The notes under the pieces are model-generated. The model made no database searches. It worked only from the letters and a program-made list of their open reading frames with translations, and had not been told where the DNA came from. DNA of 64,000 nt from Halictus rubicundus (taxonomy: Eukaryota > Arthropoda > Insecta > Hymenoptera > Halictidae). A program made the translations under genes and the position numbers. The DNA is taken from NCBI RefSeq assembly GCF_050948215.1, contig NW_027489039.1:1-64000 (forward strand). Reading direction: 5' to 3'. Positions 36,901 to 51,500 of the stretch are shown here, one piece after another; positions within the stretch are counted from its first letter, which is position 1; every line of letters begins with the position of its first letter.

Positions 36901-39900
36901 AGGATAGGATAGAGGATAGGATAGGATAGAGTATAGGATAGGATAGAGGATAGGATAGGATAGAGGATAGGATAGGATAGAGTATAGAATAGGAAAGAGC
37001 ATAGGATAGGATAGGATAGAGGATAGGACAGGATAGGGGATTGGATAGGATACAGGACAGGAGACGATAGAAGATAGGATAGGGGATTGGATAGGATAGA
37101 GGGCAGGTGACGATAGAGGATAAGATAGGGGATTTGCTAGGATAGAGGACAGGGGACGATAGAGATTGGATAGGATAGATGATATTATAGGATAGAGGAT
37201 AGGATAGGGGATTGGATAGGATAGAGGATAGGAGACGATGGAGGATAGGATAGGATGTAGGATTGGATAGGATAGAGGATAGGATAGGATAGAGGATAGG
37301 GTAGGGGATTGGATAGGATAGAGGATAGGAGACGATGGAGGATAGGATAGGATAGAGGATAGGATAGAGGATTGGTTAGTATAAAGGATAGGAGAGGATA
37401 GAGGATAGGATAGGATCGAGGATAGGATAGGATAGAGGATAGGATAGGATAGAGGATAGGATAGGATAGAGGATTGGATAGTATAAAGGATATTAGAGGA
37501 TAGAGGATAGGATAGGATTGAGAATAGGAAAGGATAGAGGATAGGATATCTGATTGGATAGGTTAGAGGATTGGAGACGATGGAGGATAGGATAGGATAG
37601 AGGATATGATAGGATAGAGGATTGGATAGTATAAAGGATATTAGAGGATAGAGGATAGGAGACGATGGAGGATAGGATAGGATAGAGGATTGGATAGGAT
37701 AGAGGATAGGATAGGATAGAGGATAGGATAGAGGATTGGTTAGTATAAAGGATAGGAGGGGATAGAGGATAGGATAGGATAGAGGATAGGTTAGGATAGA
37801 GGATAGGATAGGATAGAGGATAGGATAAGATAGAGGATAGGATAGGATAGAGGATAGAATAGGATAGAGGATAGGATAGGATAGAGGATAGGATAGGATA
37901 GAGGATAGGATAGGATAGAGGACAGGATTGGATAGAGGATAGGATAGAGGATAGGATAGAGGATAGGATAGAGGATAGGATAGAGGATAGGATAGAGGAT
38001 AGGATAGAGGATAGGATAGAGGATAGGATAGGATAGAGGATAGGATAGGATAGAGGATAGGATAGGATAGAGGATAGCAAAGGATTGAGGATAGTATAGG
38101 ATAGAGGATAGAATAGGATAGAGGATAGGATAGGATAGAGGATAGGATAGGATAGTGGATAGGATAGGATAGAGGATAGGATAGGATAGAGGATAGGATA
38201 GGATAGAGGATAGGATTGGATAGAGGATAGGATAGGATAGAGAATAGGATAGGATAGAGGATAGGATAGAGTATAGGATAGAGGATAGGATAGGATAGAA
38301 GATAGGATAGGATAGAGGATAGGATAGGATAGAGGATAGGATTGGATAGAGGATAGGATAGAGGATAGGATAGAGGATAGGATAGGATAGAGGATAGGAT
38401 TGGATAGAGGATAGGATAGGATAGAGAATAGGATAGGATAGAGGATAGGATAGGATAGAGGATAGGATAGGATAGAGTATAGAATAGGAAAGAGCATAGG
38501 ATAGGATAGGATTGAGGATAGGATAGGATAGAGGATAGGACAGGATAGGGGATTGGATAGGATACAGGACAGGAGACGATAGAAGATAGGATAGGGGATT
38601 GGATAGGATAGAGGGCAGGTGACGATAGAGGATAAGATAGGGGATTTGCTAGGATAGAGGACAGGGGACGATAGAGATTGGATAGGATAGATGATATTAT
38701 AGGATAGAGGATAGGATAGGGGATTGGATAGGATAGAGGATAGGAGACGATGGAGGATAGGATAGGATGTAGGATTGGATAGGATAGAGGATAGGATAGG
38801 ATAGAGGATAGGGTAGGGGATTGGATAGGATAGAGGATAGGAGACGATGGAGGATAGGATAGGATAGAGGATAGGATAGAGGATTGTTTAGTATAAAGGA
38901 TAGGAGAGGATAGAGGATAGGATAGGATCGAGGATAGGATAGGATAGAGGATAGGATAGGATAGAGGATAGGATAGGATAGAGGATTGGATAGTATAAAG
39001 GATATTAGAGGATAGAGGATAGGATAGGATTGAGAATAGGAAAGGATAGAGGATAGGATATCTGATTGGATAGGTTAGAGGATTGGAGACGATGGAGGAT
39101 AGGATAGGATAGAGGATATGATAGGATAGAGGATTGGATAGTATAAAGGATATTAGAGGATAGAGGATAGGAGACGATGGAGGATAGGATAGGATAGAGG
39201 ATTGGATAGGATAGAGGATAGGATAGGATAGAGGATAGGATAGAGGATTGGTTAGTATAAAGGATAGGAGGGGATAGAGGATAGGATAGGATAGAGGATA
39301 GGTTAGGATAGAGGATAGGATAGGATAGAGGATAGGATAAGATAGAGGATAGGATAGGATAGAGGATAGAATAGGATAGAGGATAGGATAGGATAGAGGA
39401 TAGGATAGGATAGAGGATAGGATAGGATAGAGGACAGGATTGGATAGAGGATAGGATAGAGGATAGGATAGAGGATAGGATAGAGGATAGGATAGAGGAT
39501 AGGATAGAGGATAGGATAGGATAGAGGATAGGATAGGATAGAGGATAGGATAGGATAGAGGATAGCAAAGGATTGAGGATAGTATAGGATAGAGGATAGA
39601 ATAGGATAGAGGATAGGATAGGATAGAGGATAGGATAGGATAGTGGATAGGATAGGATAGAGGATAGGATAGGATAGAGGATAGGATAGGATAGAGGATA
39701 GGATTGGATAGAGGATAGGATAGGATAGAGAATAGGATAGGATAGAGGATAGGATAGAGTATAGGATAGAGGATAGGATAGGATAGAAGATAGGATAGGA
39801 TAGAGGATAGGATAGGATAGAGGATAGGATTGGATAGAGGATAGGATAGAGGATAGGATAGAGGATAGGATAGGATAGAGGATAGGATTGGATAGAGGAT

Positions 39901-42900
39901 AGGATAGGATAGAGAATAGGATAGGATAGAGGATAGGATAGAGGATTGGTTAGTATAAAGGCTAGGAGAGGATAGAGGATAGGATAGGATTGAGGATAGG
40001 ATAGGACAGTGGATAGGATAGAATAGAGCAGATGATAGAGGATAGGATAGGATAGAGGATAGGATAGGATAGAGAATAGGATAGGATAGAGGATAGGATA
40101 GGATAGAGGATAGGATAGAGGATATTATAGGACAGAGGATAGGATACGATAGAGGATAAAATAGGGGATAGGATAGGATAGAGGATAGGATACGATAGAG
40201 GATAGGATAGGATAGAGGATAGGATACGATAGAGGATAGGATAGGATAGAGGATAGGATAGGATAGAGGATAAGATAGGATAGAGGATAGGATAGGATAG
40301 AGGATAGGATAGGATAGAGGATAGGATAGGATAGAGGATAGGATAGGATAGAGGATAGGATAGGATAGAGTATAGGATAGGATAGAGGATAGGATAGGAT
40401 AGAGGATAGGATAGGATAGAGTATAGAATAGGAAAGAGCATAGGATAGGATAGGATTGAGGATAGGATAGGATAGAGGATAGGACAGGATAGGGGATTGG
40501 ATAGGATACAGGACAGGAAACGATAGAAGATAGGATAGGGGATTGGATAGGATAGAGGGCAGGTGACGATAGAGGATAAGATAGGGGATTTGCTAGGATA
40601 GAGGACAGGGGACGATAGAGATTGGATAGGATAGATGATATTATAGGATAGAGGATAGGATAGGGGATTGGATAGGATAGAGGATAGGAGACGATGGAGG
40701 ATAGGATAGGATGTAGGATTGGATAGGATAGAGGATAGGATAGGATAGAGGATAGGGTAGGGGATTGGATAGGATAGAGGATAGGAGACGATGGAGGATA
40801 GGATAGGATAGAGGATAGGATAGAGGATTGACTAGTATAAAGGATAGGAGAGGATAGAGGATAGGATAGGATCGAGGATAGGATAGGATAGAGGATAGGA
40901 TAGGATAGAGGATAGGATAGGATAGAGGATTGGATAGTATAAAGGATATTAGAGGATAGAGGATAGGATAGGATTGAGAATAGGAAAGGATAGAGGATAG
41001 GATATCTGATTGGATAGGTTAGAGGATTGGAGACGATGGAGGATAGGATAGGATAGAGGATATGATAGGATAGAGGATTGGATAGTATAAAGGATATTAG
41101 AGGATAGAGGATAGGAGACGATGGAGGATAGGATAGGATAGAGGATTGGATAGGATAGAGGATAGGATAGGATAGAGGATAGGATAGAGGATTGGTTAGT
41201 ATAAAGGATAGGAGGGGATAGAGGATAGGATAGGATAGAGGATAGGTTAGGATAGAGGGTAGGATAGGATAGAGGATAGGATGAGATAGAGGATAGGATA
41301 GGATAGAGGATAGAATAGGATAGAGGATAGGATAGGATAGAGGATAGGATAGGATAGAGGATAGGATAGGATAGAGGACAGGATTGGATAGAGGATAGGA
41401 TAGAGGATAGGATAGAGGATAGGATAGAGGATAGGATAGGATAGAGGATAGGATAGGATAGAGGATAGGATAGGATAGAGGATAGCAAAGGATTGAGGAT
41501 AGTATAGGATAGAGGATAGAATAGGATAGAGGATAGGATAGGATAGAGGATAGGAGAGGATAGTGGATAGGATAGGATAGAGGATAGGATAGGATAGAGG
41601 ATAGGATAGGATAGAGGATAGGATTGGATAGAGGATAGGATAGGATAGAGAATAGGATAGGATAGAGGATAGGATAGAGTATAGGATAGAGGATAGGATA
41701 GGATAGAAGATAGGATAGGATAGAGGATAGGATAGGATAGAGGATAGGATTGGATAGAGGATAGGATAGAGGATAGGATAGAGGATAGGATAGGATAGAG
41801 GATAGGATTGGATAGAGGATAGGATAGGATAGAGAATAGGATAGGATAGAGGATAGGATAGAGGATTGGTTAGTATAAAGGCTAGGAGAGGATAGAGGAT
41901 AGGATAGGATTGAGGATAGGATAGGACAGTGGATAGGATAGAATAGAGCAGATGATAGAGGATAGGATAGGATAGAGGATAGGATAGGATAGAGAATAGG
42001 ATAGGATAGAGGATAGGATAGGATAGAGGATAGGATAGAGGATATTATAGGACAGAGGATAGGATACGATAGAGGATAAAATAGGGGATAGGATAGGATA
42101 GAGGATAGGATACGATAGAGGATAGGATAGGATAGAGGATAGGATACGATAGAGGATAGGATAGGATAGAGGATAGGATAGGATAGAGGATAAGATAGGA
42201 TAGAGGATAGGTTAGGATAGAGGATAGGATAGGATAGAGTATAGGATAGGATAGAGGATAGGATAGGATAGAGTATAGAATAGGAAAGAGCATAGGATAG
42301 GATAGGATTGAGGATAGGATAGGATAGAGGATAGGATAGAGGATTGGTTAGTATAAAGGATAGGAGAGGATAGAGGATAGGATAGGATCGAGGATAGGAT
42401 AGGATAGATGATAGGATAGGATAGAGATTGGATAGGATAGATGATATAATAGGAAAGAGAATAGGATATGATAGAGGATACGATATTATAGAGGATAGGA
42501 TAGGATAGAGGATATGATACGATAGAGGATAGGATAGGATAGAGGATAGGATAGGATAGAGGATAGGATAGGATAGAGGATAGGATAGGATAGAGGATAG
42601 GATAGGATAGGATAGAGTATAGGATAGGATAGAGGATAGGATAGGATAGAGTATAGAATAGGAAAGAGCATAGGATAGGATAGGATTGAGGATAGGATAG
42701 GATAGAGGATAGGACAGGATAGGGGATTGGATAGGATACAGGACAGGAGACGATAGAAGATAGGATAGGGGATTGGATAGGATAGAGGGCAGGTGACGAT
42801 AGAGGATAAGATAGGGGATTTGCTAGGATAGAGGACAGGGGACGATAGAGATTGGATAGGATAGATGATATTATAGGATAGAGGATAGGATAGGGGATTG

Positions 42901-45900
42901 GATAGGATAGAGGATAGGAGACGATGGAGGATAGGATAGGATGTAGGATTGGATAGGATAGAGGATAGGATAGGATAGAGGATAGGGTAGGGGATTGGAT
43001 AGGATAGAGGATAGGAGACGATGGAGGATAGGATAGGATAGAGGATAGGATAGAGGATTGGTTAGTATAAAGGATAGGAGAGGATAGAGGATAGGATAGG
43101 ATCGAGGATAGGATAGGATAGAGGATAGGATAGGATAGAGGATAGGATAGGATAGAGGATTGGATAGTATAAAGGATATTAGAGGATAGAGGATAGGAGA
43201 CGATGGAGGATAGGATAGGATAGAGGATTGGATAGGATAGAGGATAGGATAGGATAGAGGATAGGATAGAGTATAGGATAGAGGATTGGATAGGATAGAG
43301 GATATTATAGGATAGAGGATATGATAGGATAGCGCATAGGATATAATGGAGTATAGGATAGTAATGAGGATAGGATAGGGTTGAGGATAGGATAGAGGAT
43401 AGGACAGAGGATAGGATAGGATAGAGGATAGGATAGGATAGAGGATAGAATAGGATAGAGGATAGGATAGGATAGAGGATAGGATAGGATAGAGGATAGG
43501 ATTGGATAGAGGATAGGATAGAGGATAGGATAGAGGATAGGATAGAGGATAGGATAGGATAGAGGATAGGATAGGATAGAGGATAGGATAGGATAGAGGA
43601 TAGCAAAGGATTGAGGATAGTATAGGATAGAGGATAGAATAGGATAGAGGATAGGATAGGATAGAGGATAGGATAGGATAGTGGATAGGATAGGATAGAG
43701 GATAGGATAGGATAGAGGATAGGATAGGATAGAGGATAGGATTGGATAGAGGATAGGATAGGATAGAGAATAGGATAGGATAGAGGATAGGATAGAGTAT
43801 AGGATAGAGGATAGGATAGGATAGAAGATAGGATAGGATAGAGGATAGGATAGGATAGAGGATAGGATTGGATAGAGGATAGGATAGAGGATAGGATAGA
43901 GGATAGGATAGGATAGAGGATAGGATTGGATAGAGGATAGGATAGGATAGAGAATAGGATAGGATAGAGGATAGGATAGAGGATTGGTTAGTATAAAGGC
44001 TAGGAGAGGATAGAGGATAGGATAGGATTGAGGATAGGATAGGACAGTGGATAGGATAGAATAGAGCAGATGATAGAGGATAGGATAGGATAGAGGATAG
44101 GATAGGATAGAGAATAGGATAGGATAGAGGATAGGATAGGATAGAGGATAGGATAGAGGATATTATAGGACAGAGGATAGGATACGATAGAGGATAAAAT
44201 AGGGGATAGGATAGGATAGAGGATAGGATACGATAGAGGATAGGATAGGATAGAGGATAGGATACGATAGAGGATAGGATAGGATAGAGGATAGGATAGG
44301 ATAGAGGATAAGATAGGATAGAGGATAGGTTAGGATAGAGGATAGGATAGGATAGAGTATAGGATAGGATAGAGGATAGGATAGGATAGAGTATAGAATA
44401 GGAAAGAGCATAGGATAGGATAGGATTGAGCATAGGATAGGATAGAGGATAGGATAGAGGATTGGTTAGTATAAAGGTTAGGAGAGGATAGAGGATAGGA
44501 TAGGATCGAGGATAGGATAGGATAGATGATAGGATAGGATAGAGATTGGATAGGATAGATGATATAATAGGAAAGAGAATAGGATATGATAGAGGATACG
44601 ATATTATAGAGGATAGGATAGGATAGAGGATAGGATAGAGGATTGGTTAGTATAAAGGATAGGAGAGGATAGAGGATAGGATAGGATCGAGGATAGGATA
44701 GGATAGAGGATAGGATAGGATAGAGGATAGGATAGGATAGAGGATTGGATAGTATAAAGGATATTAGAGGATAGAGGATAGGAGACGATGGAGGATAGGA
44801 TAGGATAGAGGATTGGATAGGATAGAGGATAGGATAGGATAGAGGATAGGATAGAGTATAGGATAGAGGATTGGATAGGATAGAGGATATTATAGGATAG
44901 AGGATATGATAGGATAGCGCATAGGATATAATGGAGTATAGGATAGTAATGAGGATAGGATAGGGTTGAAGATAGGATAGAGGATAGGACAGAGGATAGG
45001 ATAGGATAGAGGATAGGATAGGATAGAGGATAGAATAGGATAGAGGATAGGATAGGATAGAGGATAGGATAGGATAGAGGATAGGATTGGATAGAGGATA
45101 GGATAGAGGATAGGATAGAGGATAGGATAGAGGATAGGATAGGATAGAGGATAGGATAGGATAGAGGATAGGATAGGATAGAGGATAGCAAAGGATTGAG
45201 GATAGTATAGGATAGAGGATAGAATAGGATAGAGGATAGGATAGGATAGAGGATAGGATAGGATAGTGGATAGGATAGGATAGAGGATAGGATAGGATAG
45301 AGGATAGGATAGGATAGAGGATAGGATTGGATAGAGGATAGGATAGGATAGAGAATAGGATAGGATAGAGGATAGGATAGAGTATAGGATAGAGGATAGG
45401 ATAGGATAGAAGATAGGATAGGATAGAGGATAGGATAGGATAGAGGATAGGATTGGATAGAGGATAGGATAGAGGATAGGATAGAGGATAGGATAGGATA
45501 GAGGATAGGATTGGATAGAGGATAGGATAGGATAGAGAATAGGATAGGATAGAGGATAGGATAGAGGATTGGTTAGTATAAAGGCTAGGAGAGGATAGAG
45601 GATAGGATAGGATTGAGGATAGGATAGGACAGTGGATAGGATAGAATAGAGCAGATGATAGAGGATAGGATAGGATAGAGGATAGGATAGGATAGAGAAT
45701 AGGATAGGATAGAGGATAGGATAGGATAGAGGATAGGATAGAGGATATTATAGGACAGAGGATAGGATACGATAGAGGATAAAATAGGGGATAGGATAGG
45801 ATAGAGGATAGGATACGATAGAGGATAGGATAGGATAGAGGATAGGATACGATAGAGGATAGGATAGGATAGAGGATAGGATAGGATAGAGGATAAGATA

Positions 45901-48900
45901 GGATAGAGGATAGGTTAGGATAGAGGATAGGATAGGATAGAGTATAGGATAGGATAGAGGATAGGATAGGATAGAGTATAGAATAGGAAAGAGCATAGGA
46001 TAGGATAGGATTGAGGATAGGATAGGATAGAGGATAGGATAGAGGATTGGTTAGTATAAAGGTTAGGAGAGGATAGAGGATAGGATAGGATCGAGGATAG
46101 GATAGGATAGATGATAGGATAGGATAGAGATTGGATAGGATAGATGATATAATAGGAAAGAGAATAGGATATGATAGAGGATACGATATTATAGAGGATA
46201 GGATAGGATAGAGGATATGATACGATAGAGGATAGGATAGGATAGAGGATAGGATAGGATAGAGGATAGGATAGGATAGAGGATAGGATAGGATAGAGGA
46301 TAGGATAGGATAGAGGATAGGATAGGATAGGATAGAGTATAGGATAGGATAGAGGATAGGATAGGATAGAGTATAGAATAGGAAAGAGCATCGGATAGGA
46401 TAGGATTGAGGATAGGATAGGATAGAGGATAGGACAGGATAGGGGATTGGATAGGATACAGGACAGGAGACGATAGAAGATAGGATAGGGGATTGGATAG
46501 GATAGAGGGCAGGTGACGATAGAGGATAAGATAGGGGATTTGCTAGGATAGAGGACAGGGGACGATAGAGATTGGATAGGATAGATGATATTATAGGATA
46601 GAGGATAGGATAGGGGATTGGATAGGATAGAGGATAGGAGACGATGGAGGATAGGATAGGATGTAGGATTGGATAGGATAGAGGATAGGATAGGATAGAG
46701 GATAGGGTAGGGGATTGGATAGGATAGAGGATAGGAGACGATGGAGGATAGGATAGGATAGAGGATAGGATAGAGGATTGGTTAGTATAAAGGATAGGAG
46801 AGGATAGAGGATAGGATAGGATCGAGGATAGGATAGGATAGAGGATAGGATAGGATAGAGGATAGGATAGGATAGAGGATTGGATAGTATAAAGGATATT
46901 AGAGGATAGAGGATAGGAGACGATGGAGGATAGGATAGGATAGAGGATTGGATAGGATAGAGGATAGGATAGGATAGAGGATAGGATAGAGGATTGGTTA
47001 GTATAAAGGATAGGAGAGGATAGAGGATAGGATAGGATAGAGGATAGGGTAGGATAGAGGATAGGATAGGATAGAGGATAGGATAAGATAGAGGATAGGA
47101 TAGGATAGAGGATAGAATAGGATAGAGGATAGGATAGGATAGAGGATAGGATAGGATAGAGGATAGGATAGGATAGAGGATAGGATAGTATAGAGGATAG
47201 GATAGGATAGAGGATAGGATAGGATAGAGGATAGGAGAAGATGGAGGATAGGATAGGATGTAGGATTGGATAGGATAGAGGATAGGATAGGATAGAGGAT
47301 AGGGTAGTATAAAGGATAGGAGAGGATAAAACGATAGGATAGCATTGAGGATACGATAGGATAGTGGATAGAGGATAGGATAGAGTATAGGATAGAGGAT
47401 AGGATAGAGGATAGGATAGAGTATAGGATAGAGGATAGGATAGGAGGTTGGATAGAATAGAGGACAGGAGACGATAGAGGATACGATCGGAGTGATCATA
47501 GGATAGGATAGAGGATAATATAGGATAGATGATAGGATAGAATAGAGGATAGGATATGGGATTGGATAGGATAGAGGATTGGAGACGATGGAGGATAGGA
47601 TAGGATAGAGGATATGATAGGATAGAGGATTGGATAGTATAAAGGATATTAGAGGATAGAGGATAGGATAGGATTGAGAATAGGAAAGGATAGAGGATAG
47701 GATATGGGATTGGATAGGATAGAGGATTGGAGACGATGGAGGATAGGATAGGATAGAGGATATGATAGGATAGAGGATTGGATAGTATAAAGGATATTAG
47801 AGGATAGAGGATAGGAGACGATGGAGGATAGGATAGGATAGAGGATTGGATAGGATAGAGGATAGGATAGGATAGAGGATAGGATTGGATAGAGGATAGG
47901 ATAGGATAGAGAATAGGATAGGATAGAGGATAGGATAGAGTATAGGATAGAGGATTGGATAGGATAGAGGATATTATAGGATAGAGGATATGATAGGATA
48001 GCGCATAGGATATAATGGAGTATAGGATAGTAATGAGGATAGGATAGGGTTGAGGATAGGATAGAGGATAGGACAGAGGATAGGATAGGATAGAGGATAG
48101 GATAGGATAGAGGATAGGATAGATGATAGGATAGAGGATAATATAGAGGATTGGATAGGATAGAGGATAGGATAGGATTGAGGATAGGATAGGATAGAGG
48201 ATAGGATAGGATAGAGGATAGGATAGGATGGAGGATAGGATAGGATAGAGGATAGGATAGAGGATTGGTTAGTATAAAGGATAGGAGAGGATAGAGGATA
48301 GGATAGGATTGAGGATAGGATAGGACAGTGGATAGGATAGGATAGAGATTGGATAGGATAGATGATATAATAGGAAAGAGAATAGGATATGATAGAGGAT
48401 ACGATATTATAGAGGATAGGATAGGATAGAGGATATGATACGATAGAGGATAGGATAGGATAGAGGATAGGATAGGATAGAGGATAGGATAGGATAGAGG
48501 ATAGGATAGGATAGAGGATAGGATAGGATAGAGGATAGGATAGGATAGAGTATAGGATAGGATAGAGGATAGGATAGGATAGAGGATAGGATAGGATAGA
48601 GTATAGAATAGGAAAGAGCATAGGATAGGATAGGATTGAGGATAGGATAGGATAGAGGATAGGACAGGATAGGGGATTTGCTAGGATAGAGGACAGGGGA
48701 CGATAGAGATTGGATAGGATAGATGATATTATAGGATAGAGGATAGGATAGGGGATTGGATAGGATAGAGGATAGGAGACGATGGAGGATAGGATAGGAT
48801 GTAGGATTGGATAGGATAGAGGATAGGATAGGATAGAGGATAGGGTAGGGGATTGGATAGGATAGAGGATAGGAGACGATGGAGGATAGGATAGGATAGA

Positions 48901-51500
48901 GGATAGGATAGAGGATTGGTTAGTATAAAGGATAGGAGATTATAGAGGATAGGATAGGATCGAGGATAGGATAGGATAGAGGATAGGATAGGATAGAGGA
49001 TAGGATAGGATAGAGGATTGGATAGTATAAAGGAAATTAGAGGATAGAGGATAGGATAGGATTGAGAATAGGAAAGGATAGAGGATAGGATATCTGATTG
49101 GATAGGTTAGAGGATTGGAGACGATGGAGGATAGGATAGGATAGAGGATATGATAGGATAGAGGATTGGATAGTATAAAGGATATTAGAGGCTAGAGGAT
49201 AGGAGACGATGGAGGATAGGATAGGATAGAGGATTGGATAGGATAGAGGATAGGATAGGATAGAGGATAGGATAGAGGATTGGTTAGTATAAAGGATAGG
49301 AGAGGATAGAGGATAGGATAGGATAGAGGATAGGTTAGGATAGAGGATAGGATAGGATAGAGGATAGGATAAGATAGAGGATAGGATAGGATAAAGGATA
49401 GAATAGGATAGAGGATAGGATAGGATAGAGGATAGGATAGGATAGAGGATAGGATAGGATAGAGGATAGGATAGTATAGAGGATAGGATAGGATAGAGGA
49501 TAGGATAGGATAGAGGATAGGAGAAGATGGAGGATAGGATAGGATGTAGGATTGGATAGGATAGAGGATAGGATAGGATAGAGGATAGGGTAGTATAAAG
49601 GATAGGAGAGGATAAAACGATAGGATAGCATTGAGGATACGATAGGATAGTGGATAGAGGATAGGATAGAGTATAGGATAGAGGATAGGATAGAGGATTG
49701 GTTAGTATAAAGGATAGGAGAGGATAGAGGATAGGATAGGATAGAGGATTGGATAGGATAGAGGATAGGATAGGATAGAGGATAGGATAGAGGATTGGTT
49801 AGTATAAAGGATAGGAGAGGATAGAGGATAGGATAGGATAGAGGATAGGATAGGATAGAGGATAGGATAGGATAGAGGATAGGATAGGATAGAGGATATG
49901 ATAGAGGATAGGTTAGGATAGAGGATAGGATAGAGGATATTATAGGAAAGAGGATAGGATACGATAGAGGATAAAATAGGGGATAGGATAGGATAGAGGA
50001 TAGGATACGATAGAGGATAGGATAGGATAGAGGATAGGATACGATAGAGGATACGATAGGATAGAGGATAGGATAGAGGATATTATAGGAAAGAGGATAG
50101 GATAGGATAGAGGATAGGATAGGATAGAGGATAGGATAGGATAGAGGATAGGATAGGATAGAGGATAGGATAGGATAGAGGATAGGATAGGATAGAGGAT
50201 AGGATAGGATAGAGGATAGGATAGGATAGAGGATAGGATAGAGGATAGGATAGGATAGAGTATAGGATAGGATAGAGGATAGGATAGGATAGAGTATAGA
50301 ATAGGAAAGAGCATAGGATAGGATAGGATTGAGGATAGGATAGGATAGAGGATAGGATAGAGGATTGGTTAGTATAAAGGATAGGAGAGGATAGAGGATA
50401 GGATAGGATAGAGGATAGGATATGATAGAGGATAGGATAGGATAGAGGATAGGATAAGATAGAGGATAGGATAGGATATAGGATAGGATAGGGGATTGGA
50501 TAGGATAGAGGATAGGATAGGATAGAGGAAAGGATAGGATAGAGGATAGGATAGGATAGAGGATAGGATAGGATAGAGGATAGGATAGAGGATAGGATGG
50601 GGCATTGGATAGGGTACAGGATAGGATACGATATAGGATAGGGTAGGATAGAGGATAGGATAGGATAGAGGATAGGGTAGGATAGAGGATAGGATAGGAT
50701 AGAGGATAGGATACGATAGAGGATACGATAGGATAGAGGATAGGATAGAGGATATTATAGGACAGAGGATAGGATACGATAGAGGATAAAATAGGGGATA
50801 GGATAGGACAGAGGATAGGATACGATAGAGGATAGGATAGGATAGAGGATAGGATACGATAGAGGATAGGATAGGATAGAGGATAGGATAGGATAGAGGA
50901 TAGGATAGGATAGAGGATAGGATAGGATAGAGGATAGGTTAGGATAGAGGATAGGATAGGATAGAGTATAGGATAGGATAGAGGATAGGATAGGATAGAG
51001 TATAGAATAGGAAAGAGCATAGGATAGGATAGGATTGAGGATAGGATAGGATAGAGGATAGGATAGAGGATTGGTTAGTATAAAGGATAGGAGAGGATAG
51101 AGGATAGGATAGGATAGAGGATAGGATATGATAGAGGATAGGATAGGATAGAGGATAGGATAAGATAGAGGATAGGATAGGATATAGGATAGGATAGGGG
51201 ATTGGATAGGATAGAGGATAGGATAGGATAGAGGAAAGGATAGGATAGAGGATAGGATAGGATAGAGGATAGGATAGGATAGAGGATAGGATAGAGGATA
51301 GGATGGGGCATTGGATAGGGTACAGGATAGGATACGATATAGGATAGGGTAGGATAGAGGATAGGATAGGATAGAGGATAGGGTAGGATAGAGGATAGGA
51401 TAGGATAGAGGATAGGATAGGATAGAGGATAGGATAGGATAGAGGATAGGATAGGATAGAGGATAGGATAGGATAGAGGATAGAATCGGATAGAGGATAG
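33951..51500. repeat. Satellite with mixed 1.5-2.2 kb higher-order repeats and an 11.6-kb long-range duplication
   Basis: A landmark GATTTGCTAGGATAGAGG occurs near 37133, 38645, 40589, 42825, 46549 and 48681, giving uneven spacings of about 1512, 1944, 2236, 3724 and 2132. The rare string ATCGGAGTGATCATAGG near 35889 recurs near 47486 (offset 11597) with similar flanks on both sides. GGATGGGGCATTGG at about 50596 recurs at about 51302 (706-bp tandem copy). Reading left to right, GATA-rich 17- and 12-bp monomers predominate. No gene is seen in this stretch. Confidence 0.88.
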
